Of a DNA stretch of 64,000 bases, positions 34,906 through 44,679 are shown in pieces. The stretch's first letter is position 1. Every line of letters begins with the position of its first letter. The stretch comes from Sweltsa coloradensis (lineage: Eukaryota; Arthropoda; Insecta; Plecoptera; Chloroperlidae), in NCBI GenBank assembly GCA_024449915.1, contig JAMZAV010000106.1:434001-498000 (forward strand). The letters run 5' to 3'. Below the pieces are notes generated by a model. It ran no database searches, was not told where the DNA came from, and saw nothing but the letters and a program-made list of their open reading frames with translations. The position numbers and the translations under genes are program-made.

Positions 34906-36640
34906 ATCTACTCAAGTACCCATGTGGACATTACGTAAGTAGGTACTTTAAAGGATAAGCTTACTTAAGTCAGACTTAAGTGTCAAGTGATAGGTGGTTG
35001 GCCTATGTTGGTCCTCTAATGGCATTGACGGTCAAGTGTATTAATGCTGTAAGACGCTATAGAGTCTGTCATACCTAAGGTTCGGCCGCACGATAATCGG
35101 AGCACATTTGCCTTTCGAAGAGGTGTAATTACAAATTCTATACATAATAGTTAATTGGTTATATATTCGGCAATCTCAAGGCTGAAACAAATGTCTTGTA
35201 ACAATATTGGTATAGTTACCAAGTACGTTTTCGTGATGGTTCCAACACTGTATGAACTCTGCGCACCAGGTCTGCGCACTCGTACGAGAAATCTCGTGGC
35301 CTGTAAGCGATGGAAATATAACACGGTCACACATCAACAGTAACACGTTTACAGAGCGCCTGTCAGAAACATTTCACCATCTCGGTAGGTTGACGATTAC
35401 GCGTCATGTCAAAAATGTGAATTTGTATTTTGGTTTGTGGCCAGCTCTCGTCTAGAAACGTCGAGAAATTACGACCGTTATGCTTTAAAGTTACTGTGAC
35501 ATTTACAAACTGTGACGTAGCTAGCTCGGATATAACTTTTAGGCCCTCACGTGGAGAAGTCTTATTATCTGGAAGTAATGCGCTGAGAAGAAGTTGCTTT
35601 GTTTACGAATTTAAAGTTTCATGTGTTATTCTTCTACAATAACATTGCTTCAACGAACTACTGTGTATAAATTAATGCCAGCGGCAGACACTGCGAACGA
35701 GGTTTTATGATTGAGGGGATGGGGAGGTTGAACTTTTGAGGGAGGAGTTTCCCTGGGTAATCCTCTGTTAAAAGACGAGAGCTTTTCCTGTGTTTGCTCC
35801 ACTAATTTGAGATTGAAATAATTGTACAGTTGTATATTGGAAATCGATGACGAAATGCATGGTAATATTGTATCATGTGCGAAAAACCATGAAGATGGTA
35901 GATTTTCACCAATAAAAATGACAACGTTGAAATTTCTTTGACTGCGATGGCAAATATGGGAGATCCATTATATGTTTTTCATAGATAAATAATTGTGTTT
36001 GTGAATCGAGGAATATTCTCGAGCTATACAAACATATTATCGAAGCGCACACTCTTCTCAAAGGGACTACGCTTGACATTCATGTGTAATTATATTTCTG
36101 TACCGTTTCATTACACTTTCAATATAAAACGTGTATGCAAATGAGAGTTGCTAGCCCCAAGGGTGATACATTTTTATCATCGGCTTTTCTATTGCAAGTA
36201 AAGGCGAGGTAGAGATGGAAGGTCCGTATTTGAGACGGATGAAACGTTCTTTCAAAATGTGCCATTATCCGAAAGTCCGAGGAGATTTAGTGGACCTTAC
36301 CATCTTTTTCCGATCAATCCGAGTTACTCAACCCGAGTTACTCAACCTTACTGTATTTACTCGGAATACGTTTAGCTATAATATCATGCACATTGTTGAA
36401 TATTCTCTTTATCAACGATAACAAAATCAAAATCATTGGGATACCTACTCTAAATATTGACAGGCCTATCCCAAGGCTGTTTAAGCTGTAGACTACCACC
36501 CAGTCTGCTAACTCACAGCTTCACTGCTGACACGTGCTTGTGACGTCAATTTCATGGTTGATCATTCTTGAATTAGTTCAACTAAGCTAATCGACTATAA
36601 CAGGAAGCTTTAAGATCCAATCAAAATTATGGATTCTTTA
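34906..36640. other. No gene recognised
   Basis: Ordinary DNA with several frames of 60-70 codons lacking family features. A 13-bp direct repeat (GAGTTACTCAACC) lies near 36321-36346. Confidence 0.5.
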
Positions 36641-36644
36641 TACT

Positions 36645-36740
36645 GTTTCCCGATTTGTTTAATCGGGAAACACTCCGTAGGTGTTATTGTCATTATTTTT
36701 AATTCAAATTTAATTACTTTTTTAATTCCTTATACTGTGT
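36645..36740. repeat. Dispersed repeat V fragment
   Basis: ATTTGTTTAATCGGGAAACA followed by CTCCGTAGGTGTTATTGTCA matches, in the opposite sense, the block at 23535-23575. Confidence 0.5.
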
Positions 36741-37080
36741 TCAGATGATTTATAATATAAGCAGAATCATTTAATCCTTATTCTATAAATGTGATTTTAA
36801 TATAACCAAATATTCCGTATGTTTATTTGCGAACTTGCCGCCAAGTTTAAAACAAGTAAAGCTACAGGGCAGAGATTACTCGGCGGAATTTGATTGGTTG
36901 TTCTAGCCAAGGGATTCCCTCCCCGCCTGTTACAGAGCAGCCGTGTTGTGATAACTGCTTAAATTTCAAACAAGTCAACAAAGTGTGTTGGTGTTAAGAG
37001 CTTTGTATGCGGTGTGCCTGCACGGGGAAGCCCTAGCCTGGTTTGCCTCGCAGTTGATTCGCGAACTACGTACATTGGAA
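36741..37080. other. No recognised feature
   Basis: Ordinary DNA before a nest of SINE and Helitron-like copies. Confidence 0.5.
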
Positions 37081-37083
37081 TAT

Positions 37084-37263
37084 GGTTGGTGGAGGTGCCG
37101 GGTAGCGTAGCCTATAGTCAATTTGTCCTGATTCGGGCGCTGGTCTGAAGCGTATGGCTCTACGAGGACGTGGGTTAGAATCCTGCATAAGACATGTTTT
37201 TTTGTAATCGTCCTTCATCGTCATCTATCACCACCCATCGTCTCGAATAGTCTTAAGTACATA
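37084..37263 (+). repeat. SINE family B, copy 2, preceded by the shared core motif
   Basis: GGTGGAGGTGCCGGGTAGCG (the reverse core motif running into the head) is followed by GGGCGCTGGTCTGAAGCG, a damaged box B (GGGTTAGAATCC) and the family tail (TTCATCGTCATCTATCACCA, CATCGTCTCGAATAG). The tail is followed at once by a Helitron-like element (37265). Confidence 0.75.
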
Positions 37264-37264
37264 A

Positions 37265-38024
37265 TTGGATGAGCGTAGCGAGCGTAGCGAGCGAAGCGAA
37301 GATTCCATTCTACTACACTGGAGAAAAAAATCCGGAATGTTTTTTTTTTTTCTGTATTTTTGGCTGTTTGTTAACACGATTCCGGCTAAACCGATACTCC
37401 AATTGCAATGAAATTTTATGGAGGCCTTCGAAATCTCTGAACTTAGAACTGCCACGTTTTTGAGCGCAATCGGAAAAATTTTTTCTCATGAAAATCGCAA
37501 TTTTACGATTTTTTTCGATTTTTACAAAATATCTTCGACTTATAACACCTACATGCTTTATCCGATTTTAATGATTTTTGCACAGAACCTTTATTTTATG
37601 AATTTAGATATTCTTGTGAAATTTGAGCGTAATTGAAAAAATATTTATCATAAAAATCGAAATTTTACAGTTTTTTTCTTTTTTTAAACAATTCTTTGAC
37701 TTAAAACACCTACATGCTTTATCCGATTGTAATGATTTTTTCGCAGAACCTTAATTTTATGAATTAATATATTAGTGTTAAATTTGAGCGCAATCGAGAA
37801 ATTATTTCTTATAAAAATCGCAATTTTACGATTTTATTAACAATTACGATTAATTAAAAAAAAAAATTAAGTTAATTTTTAGTTTAATTTAATTTAATTT
37901 AAAAAAAATTTCAACTTAGTGATGATTTTTCCACAGAACAACAGAAAATTCGCATAACACGTGGCAGCTTAATGCCCCAATTACGCTCATCCAACAACGC
38001 GGCGGGACTTAAGCGTTTTCCTAG
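37265..38024 (+). mobile_element. Helitron-like non-autonomous element, copy 3 (Y subtype)
   Basis: 5' end TTGGATGAGCGTAGCGAGCG after a host A (37264). The 3' end has CGCTCATCCAA, the hairpin AACGC/GCGTT with loop GGCGGGACTTAA, and CTAG (38021-38024) before a host T. Inside are at least two direct modules of about 163 bp, each with CACCTACATGCTTTATCCGA (37551 region and about 37707). It forms a head-to-head pair with copy 4. Confidence 0.72.
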
Positions 38025-38340
38025 TGATAGACGTTAAGCAACAAAAGTCATCATTTAATCGTACGCCTGGTGGAGGTGCCCGGTCGTTAAACACGAGTGT
38101 GAAAAGGTTAAATCGCTTTTATTTTTGGCGCTATACCGTGCCTTACTAACCCTTTATATCCTTAATAGTTTAATACAAATTTTAAAAAAATAGTTAAATG
38201 CAAGCAAATATTTATAAAAGTACAGGTAACGAGTATATATACACAAAATACCGGATCAGATGCTGAACAATACGCTGTTTGACACACTGTCATGCAGAGT
38301 GCAATCAGTGTAGCTTCATGGTGGATTCTGTGTATATACA
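38025..38340. other. Spacer between two inverted Helitron-like copies
   Basis: It contains a variant of the core motif (GGTGGAGGTGCCCGGTCG at about 38070). Otherwise AT-rich. Confidence 0.5.
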
Positions 38341-38982
38341 CTAGGAAGCTTCGCAAACGCTTTTTCAGGCGCGTTGTTGGATGAGCGTAATTGTTTAAAA
38401 TAATATGAAAAATAGCGTAAAATTGAGATTTTCGTAAGAAATAATTTTTCGATTACGTTCAAATTTCACACGAATATATTAATTCCTAAAATTAAGGTTC
38501 TGTGAAAAAATCATTACAGTCGGATAAAGCATATAGGTGTTATAAGTCGAAGAAAAATAAAAAATCGAAAAAATGGTAAAATTGCGAATATCATAAGAAA
38601 TAATTTTTATGATTTCGCTCAAATTTCAAACGAATATATCAATTCATAAAATTAAGGTTATGTGAAAAAATCATTACAATCGGACAAAGAATGTACGTGT
38701 TAAAGGTCGATTTTTTTTTTTTTTTTAATCGAAAAAATCGTAAAATTGCGATTTTCATAACAAATAATTTTTCGATTGCGCTCAAAACGTGGCAGTTCTA
38801 AGTTCAGCGATTTCGAAAGTCTCTAGAAAATTTCATCGCAATTGGAGTGTCGGTTTAGCCGGAATCGTGTTAACAAACAGACAAAAACACAAAAAGAAAA
38901 AAAAGGAAAAAAAAAACATTCCGGATTTTTTTCTCCAGTGTAGTGAAATGGAATCTTCGCTTCGCTCGCTACGCTCATCCAA
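38341..38982 (-). mobile_element. Helitron-like non-autonomous element, copy 4 (Y subtype)
   Basis: On the minus strand the 5' end is TTGGATGAGCGTAGCGAGCG after a host A. The 3' end keeps the AACGC/GCGTT stem although the loop differs from the other copies, and ends with CTAG before a host T. The conserved stem with a changed loop suggests the hairpin itself matters for the family. Confidence 0.7.
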
Positions 38983-38989
38983 TGATATT

Positions 38990-39080
38990 GCAGGGCCAAT
39001 GCGTATTAGGTTCGAATCCCGCCTAGATAAGTGTTATTTGGTAGTTTATCATCATTCCTTAGAATCATTAATGTTTTGAA
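38990..39080 (+). repeat. SINE head fragment next to a Helitron-like copy
   Basis: AGGTTCGAATCCCGCC at about 39008 is a good box B. The A-box side is missing because the Helitron-like copy ends just upstream. That element may have inserted into the SINE. Confidence 0.5.
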
Positions 39081-39309
39081 ACTTTGCCCAAAATAATAAA
39101 GATTACACGTTATCCTAATATGATGATAATAACTATAAGATTGACGCAATTACTGTCATTTAGTAGCCTGCTATCACTCACAGAAGCTGCACGCAACATC
39201 TTCGTTAGTGGCCGTGTGTGTTCTGTGCTGGTGCGTTCACTTTAGAACGCCTGTATCAGGTGTATTTCTTAGCAACTGTTCAGGCTTCGCCTCTAGATAT
39301 ATTTTGATG
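39081..39309. other. No recognised feature
   Basis: Short spacer. Confidence 0.5.
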
Positions 39310-39640
39310 CGAAAGTACCCAAAAGAGGGAGCGAAGCCGCTTCAAATCGTAGAAAAACACAAAAATAAAAAAAATCTAGATTTTGGTGGAAGTGCCGGGT
39401 CAAAGGTGGATACACAAATTGAAAATTAATTATAATGATCTATGTGCCGTGCACATGAATTTTAAACGTTTTGGGGACTATAACCCCCTTCCCCCTTTAA
39501 CCCCCCTTTATACCCTCACCAACAATGTTTTGTACTTGTTGAAAGGGTAATACCAATCGGACGTCATGTTCGGTTTTTATCGTGAGACTGACACGCGTAC
39601 AACAGACGGACGGACAGAAAAGTGATACACATAATGGGGA
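39310..39640 (-). repeat. Repeat family X, solitary copy
   Basis: The reversed core motif is slightly changed here (GGTGGAAGTGCCGGGTC at about 39386). It is accompanied by GGGAGCGAAGCCGCTTC, CGGACGTCATGTTCGG and TTTTTATCGTGAGACTGACAC, in the order expected for the reverse complement of the 350-bp unit at 27.6-28.7 kb. Confidence 0.8.
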
Positions 39641-39671
39641 AGCTATGCTCCCTAAAAGAGATAATTATGAT

Positions 39672-39842
39672 GATTGTTGTTGTTTATCGTCTATTAATGC
39701 ACTAAGGCTATTCGAGTTTTAGACGACGATGAAGGACGATTACCAAAATGCACCATGCAGGATTCGAACCCACGCCCTCACTGAACCATACTCTTCGGAC
39801 CAGCGCCCTCGTCGTATTTGCCACCGCGGACTGCTCCCTAAA
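39672..39842 (-). repeat. SINE family B, copy 3
   Basis: The minus-strand head ends in a good box B (GGGTTCGAATCCTGC) and is followed by the family tail with ATCGTCCTTCATCGTCGTC and GAATAGCCTTAGTGCATTAA. Confidence 0.75.
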
Positions 39843-40455
39843 TTAAGAGTTTTCCTTATTATTGTTCATTTTTATTACTACCTGACATATCACACTTCTT
39901 TACACACCCAAGTTTGGCGTAGGTTCATTATATTTCAAGCTTCTCTGTTCGTGCACTTTTCTTCGCCCCAAGTGTAGGGAAGCTAGAGAGCAGCACAAGA
40001 AATTGTTCGCCGTCTCCAGCGGAAGGCTGTGACGTTTATGTTATGAATGGCACGACGTCGTCCACCCCTCCCTCCCACGTCTCACGTCGAGGTATATATC
40101 GGAGTAACGTGGGTCCGCATGAATGAGGCGGGTCGATACCCCGCGTACGATACGATATACTAGGTGTAGGCGGGCAGGGTGGGTTATTATCTGCAACGTC
40201 CGGCACACACTGGCATAAACCTCACGTCGTTGTGTCGACCGAACAGTGTGCCGCGGCCATGTTGGACCTTAATGGTCGTAAATGATGATAATAATAATGT
40301 ATTTATATATCTGTGTTAGCAATTTCGTATTTCATTTTCTCCCGCTTAAGTAAGTAGATGCAGTTCCAAGGACGACGAGGAAGCGGAAGTATGTATCTCA
40401 GTGGCAGGAGTTGTAGTGAACATGGCGTGACATCAATAACAAAACGTTATTCAAT
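39843..40455. other. No gene recognised
   Basis: GC-richer than average at 40010-40260. It contains GGCCATGTTGG, a YY1-like word on the minus strand, but no transcript evidence. Confidence 0.45.
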
Positions 40456-40460
40456 CTTTA

Positions 40461-41225
40461 TTGGATGAGCGAAGCGAAGACTTCAATTTCACCGACCCCC
40501 CAAAAAATTTAGCTCGGGTGTTTTTTTGTTTTTTTTTTGTTTTTCGTTTTTCCGTCTGTTTGTTCGCTCTCTTACCGGGCCAAACGGTATATGCGATCTT
40601 GATGAAAATTTGACACGACCTTCGTTTTCTCTGAACTTAGACTTGCTACATTTTTGGGTACAATCGAAGAAATATTTTTCATGAATATCGTACTTTTACG
40701 ATTTTTTTCGATTTTTAGTGCGATATTTTCGTGCCATTTGGGCCAATTCTGACCAAACGGGTGGGGCTTCAACGTTCATATTTCACATGGACATTAAGGT
40801 AATGGTGATGTATTGCTTTCTGAAAGAAAAAGTTGAAAAAGTTAGCCAGAATCGAGAGAAATAAAGCTTTTAATATAAGTTTTGACTTTTTGTGCGATAT
40901 TTTCGTGCCATTTGGGCCATTCTGACCAAACGGGTGGGGCTACAACGTTCATATTTAACATGGACATTAAGGTTATGGTTATGTAGTAACTTTTGAAAGA
41001 AAAAGTGGAAAAATTTAGCCAGAATCCATAGAAATAAAGCTTTTAATACAAGTTTTTTACGGTAAATAAAACCAATTGACAAGGAAAAAAAAGAAACTTG
41101 ATAACATTCACCTACAATGCGTAGGCAGCAAAACAAAGCACTTGCAAAAGTAAAGATATCCCACGCAAACTAAAACCTTTAAAAAGCTCATCCATCAACG
41201 CGGCGGGACTTTAGCGTTTTCCTAG
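40461..41225 (+). mobile_element. Helitron-like non-autonomous element, copy 5 (Z subtype)
   Basis: 5' end TTGGATGAGCGAAGCGAAGA after a host A. The 3' end has GCTCATCCATC, the hairpin AACGC/GCGTT and CTAG (41222-41225) before a host T. The module with ACCAAACGGGTGGGGCT is present twice, about 172 bp apart (40747 and 40919). The opposite-strand frames over 40572-41136 are repeat by-products. Confidence 0.72.
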
Positions 41226-41828
41226 TTCTTTATAATCTCGTAGCATCCGACACTTTACCTTTTGTAAAACCTCACTACAAATGTTTGTATAATTTAATAA
41301 ATAAAAGCAAGTAGTATTAACGTTGAATCTTGTTTATTTATAGCATCTAGTTGAAGAAAAAGTCAAATTTAATCCAATGCCAAGGTGGCTTCTCTTACAA
41401 GTGACCTTGCAATCAGGCTCATATTATGCAATTCTATCATCAATGCATTATATATCTTTGTTTTTATTTTATCTTTTTCTCAATCACAAGTCCAGGTATA
41501 GAGGCATAGCTTGGTCTCTCTTCAAGTGACTGTATGTATTAATTGCAATTATGCAATGTAATGAAATGATTCAATCCCAACATTCTTCTTTGTTGTTCTT
41601 TGTTCTTCTTCTTTGCTGTGTGGCGGGGTTGTTAAACAAAATGTTCATGTTGGTGTAGAGGCGTCAATTTTTTGGTTGTGTACTGTTGTCATTTTCAGTC
41701 ATTATCGACATTTTTTTTTTTCATTTTCAGTTGTCATTAAGGACCATGAGGAACCAGTCTATTTCTCTTTCTTGCAGATTTTGTTAATACACTAATTTTA
41801 TGGCCATATTTGAGTTTCTAATGCTCAA
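41226..41828. other. No recognised feature
   Basis: The word CCAATGCCAAGGT at about 41376 recurs at about 42307, either side of the open frame described next. No other structure seen. Confidence 0.4.
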
Positions 41829-42254
41829 TTATGTGGTATAAATAGTGCCACATGGCACGATTCCGTCGATATTTGGTAATCTTATCACAGTTGAGACACC
41901 ATCTTTAAAGATGGACGCATACGGTGAATTGATAAGGAACGAGTGGCCTCCTGGCCTGAAAATGACTACTTGGGTATCTTGTACACTCAGGGTCAAATAA
42001 ATCAAGAGGTCTGAAACGATACCTCTTTCACCGATCTCGTGGTCAACTCTTGTGCATATTATATATCGTACTGGAAACTGCATTTCGATCGATGAAATTC
42101 CTTTACTATTTGATGTTTTAATATTATTTGAGTTTTGAAGACTCTTGGTCAACAAAATAGTCAATATCGTGAAGGCAGTCAAGTAAATAAATTTTATCAA
42201 ACAAGAGATATGAATTATGGTTGTTGCAAATAATTGACAGCCATGATAGAATTT
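41829..42254 (-). pseudogene. Unrecognised open frame of 142 codons, possible gene fragment
   Basis: The frame is open from 42254 down to a stop at 41829, but the first ATG is at 42083, leaving 84 codons after it. The first 58 codons contain a hydrophobic stretch (residues 19-36, L-T-A-F-T-I-L-T-I-L-L) that would resemble a membrane anchor or signal if the protein were longer. After the ATG the sequence is protein-like: R-V-D-H-E-I-G-E-R-G, I-Y-L-T-L-S-V, G-G-H-S-F-L-I-N, F-K-D-G-V, and L-P-N-I-D-G-I-V-P-C-G-T-I-Y. I recognise no family. A diverged inverted relative lies at 42428-42541, which argues for a repeated or once-mobile coding unit. Other options are a chance frame or one exon of a decayed gene. 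Confidence 0.3.
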
Positions 42255-42427
42255 TTAATTCATTAATCTCAGGCAAATTAAGAGACTAGGACAGTCTAAT
42301 TGCATGCCAATGCCAAGGTATTGTTAATGCCTCTTTAGTTCCATATTATAGTTTTCTAAGCTTAATTAGTTTCGGTGAATAGAGGAATTTCCTTTGAATT
42401 TTGGTACCATTCTTATTTACAGTCATT

Positions 42428-42541
42428 ATGCAGTCACAGGGCGATATAAATAATGAACGCAAGGTTGACACGAGATACGGGAAGAGTGGATCTTTCAGAC
42501 CTCTGATATATATGACCCTGGACTTGTACACTCACATATAA
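42428..42541 (+). pseudogene. Diverged inverted relative of the 41.8-42.25 kb open frame
   Basis: An ATG-initiated 37-codon frame lines up with the middle of the minus-strand frame. Shared positions include M-Q at the start, V-D, G-(E/K), and then L/P-L-I-Y-(L/M)-T-L. At DNA level TTTCAGACCTCT(T)GAT and ATTT-TGACCCTG-like words match in order over about 90 bp, with indels. It is clearly decayed. Confidence 0.35.
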
Positions 42542-43159
42542 ATTGTCGTATTTATACCAAAATGCACAATTGATCCACATGATGTACCATAGCAGACGGA
42601 CTATTTATTAGAGTAAGGAAACATTGGTAAAAACCAGGCGGAATTTACAGTGGCTGGTATCTCTTATACTTTACTAAGTTCTGACATCGTAAATAACAGT
42701 TTTGCTTGAAACTCGTGAGCTATCCGTTTTGTTATCGGTTTTTTTATTAACATTTTCCTGTATAAAACTGTAGTATATAAAGCAGATATCAAATTTAACC
42801 TGGAACTTAGTGGATGTGTGAAATTAGGGTTGTCAAAATCTTACAATAATTTTGCCATTTTTTTTTTAAATCTTATAATTCCAGGCATAGATGTGTGTAC
42901 ACATAATATTGTTTTGAGTGGTCTAAGTTCCTTTTGAGGCGACTTGATAGGTGTAGTCAATGGTGTGTGAAACGACCCTAATCTCAGAGCTCTAGTTTTA
43001 GTGGAGCTATTCTTACCATCTCTCGCAACTAAATCGACGTAAGCCAAGGCTCAGAAACTTTCTTGTGGTCGGGGTTCAGTGTGTGTGTTGGTCCTATACC
43101 ATCCATCTCTTGGGTAGACACACGACTTAGTGGCTAAACTTGTGTGGTTATCCGTGCGT
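42542..43159. other. No recognised feature
   Basis: AT-rich intergenic DNA. Confidence 0.5.
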
Positions 43160-43222
43160 AGGAGATACGCACACACACGCACACACTTGCACACACACAC
43201 TCACGCTCACACGCACTCACGG
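43160..43222 (+). repeat. Interrupted (CA)n microsatellite
   Basis: CA steps with GC, TT and TC interruptions. Confidence 0.9.
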
Positions 43223-44238
43223 GCACTACAGACGCAGATGAAATCGTTCACGAAAAGTGGCGCACTAAAGCCCTTGTTTGTTTGGGGAGCGAACATTGCC
43301 CATGAAACAATTGTTTTTTGGTAAAGTATGTATATCCTGGTACAATATGGGGGTCTGGGGGGAGGGCAGCTAGTGCGGGTCATAGCCGCTGATTTAAAAA
43401 AAAAATACATAGCAAATGGTTGTATTTCCCTAGGTTTTAGCCTGGTTTCGTCGATAATTTATGTGATTAATAAATAGACTCGGTATTGTGAAGGAACGTT
43501 GATTATTGTTTGGTGCATTGAAGGACATGGGGTATTGTTGTGTTGTAAAGAAGTGTTTCGAAAACTCACTATACACACGATCGATTCTACCTTGTTCATA
43601 GTACCCCTCCCTCACTTATAATCGCATTGCTTCCTATGGTCGGCCTGGTTATTGTATTGCTTAGCAAGCGGTTACGTATTACCGTATTGAATTAACATGG
43701 CAATGGGCTTTCACTTCGGGCTTCACCATCAAGCCAGCGGTGGAGGGGGAACGTGAGTGCGCGTGTGAATAAGGTTATCAACCAATCTACACATGTACCT
43801 CATTAATATCTGAACGAAGCGGACGTAATGGTGATGGATCAGCGTACTATATGCAATCCACGAATAATTGGAACTTAATCGCCAATATTTCTGTTTGTTA
43901 TCGGACGAGGGGGTGGATACCTAATGAAAATGCTGATTTTGCACGACACGATTGTTATCATTATTACCACTGTACGTGCGTGTTTTATTGCGTAACTGTC
44001 ATGACCGTGTAAATATGCGTGCGGTGTGGGCGTTCGAAACAAGTACTATACCAGGTGCTCAACATAAATATACACATGTATACTCAATCACGGATTTAAT
44101 AATATTATTTTTACTTCAAACAACAAACAAGTGTTTTATTTGCGAGGAGCGACTTCAAAATTCATTTACAAAAATATATTTCATGTCGTTCTTTAATAAT
44201 GGCAAAATACCTGGAATGTGAAATGTCTCCGAATATCA
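43223..44238. other. No recognised feature
   Basis: Short frames only, none recognisable. Confidence 0.5.
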
Positions 44239-44241
44239 TGT

Positions 44242-44332
<91 letters not shown>

Positions 44333-44333
44333 T
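44239..44333 (+). repeat. (TTTA)n microsatellite, about 95 bp
   Basis: About 23 perfect TTTA units. The long Phe-Ile-Tyr-Leu frames across it are artefacts of the repeat. Confidence 0.97.
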
Positions 44334-44468
44334 GTTAATGTATTTTTCTCGCCACTCAAAGAGTTTCATACAACTCTCTATTGTGTTTAAAGTGATATAG
44401 TTGGTTTAGTGCAGTTCTTATTATACTGGATTTAGATGACATGTTTTTTTAATAAACTTTAACCAAGG

Positions 44469-44492
44469 TTATTTATTTATTTATTTATTTGT

Positions 44493-44543
<51 letters not shown>
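44469..44543 (+). repeat. (TTTA)n microsatellite, about 75 bp
   Basis: A second array with one G interruption. A shorter inverted (AAAT)n run follows at about 44659-44679. Confidence 0.97.
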
Positions 44544-44544
<1 letters not shown>

Positions 44545-44679
44545 AAAGTATATATTTCTTTGCTATTCCAGCTTTGCTTTCTTATTCGTTTATTTATTCA
44601 TAAAAAGTCTTCCTATTCAGTTTTAAAAACTGATCACTGGAAATATTGTTCTTTTAAAATAAATAAATAAATAAATAAC

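Noticed and set aside
39600..39645. Telomere-type or rDNA-type repeats
   Set aside because: The short GACGGACGGAC run is part of family X. No telomeric or ribosomal RNA sequence was seen anywhere in the window.
44199..44400. Repetitive membrane-like peptide (Phe-Ile-Tyr-Leu)
   Set aside because: A direct translation of (TTTA)n.
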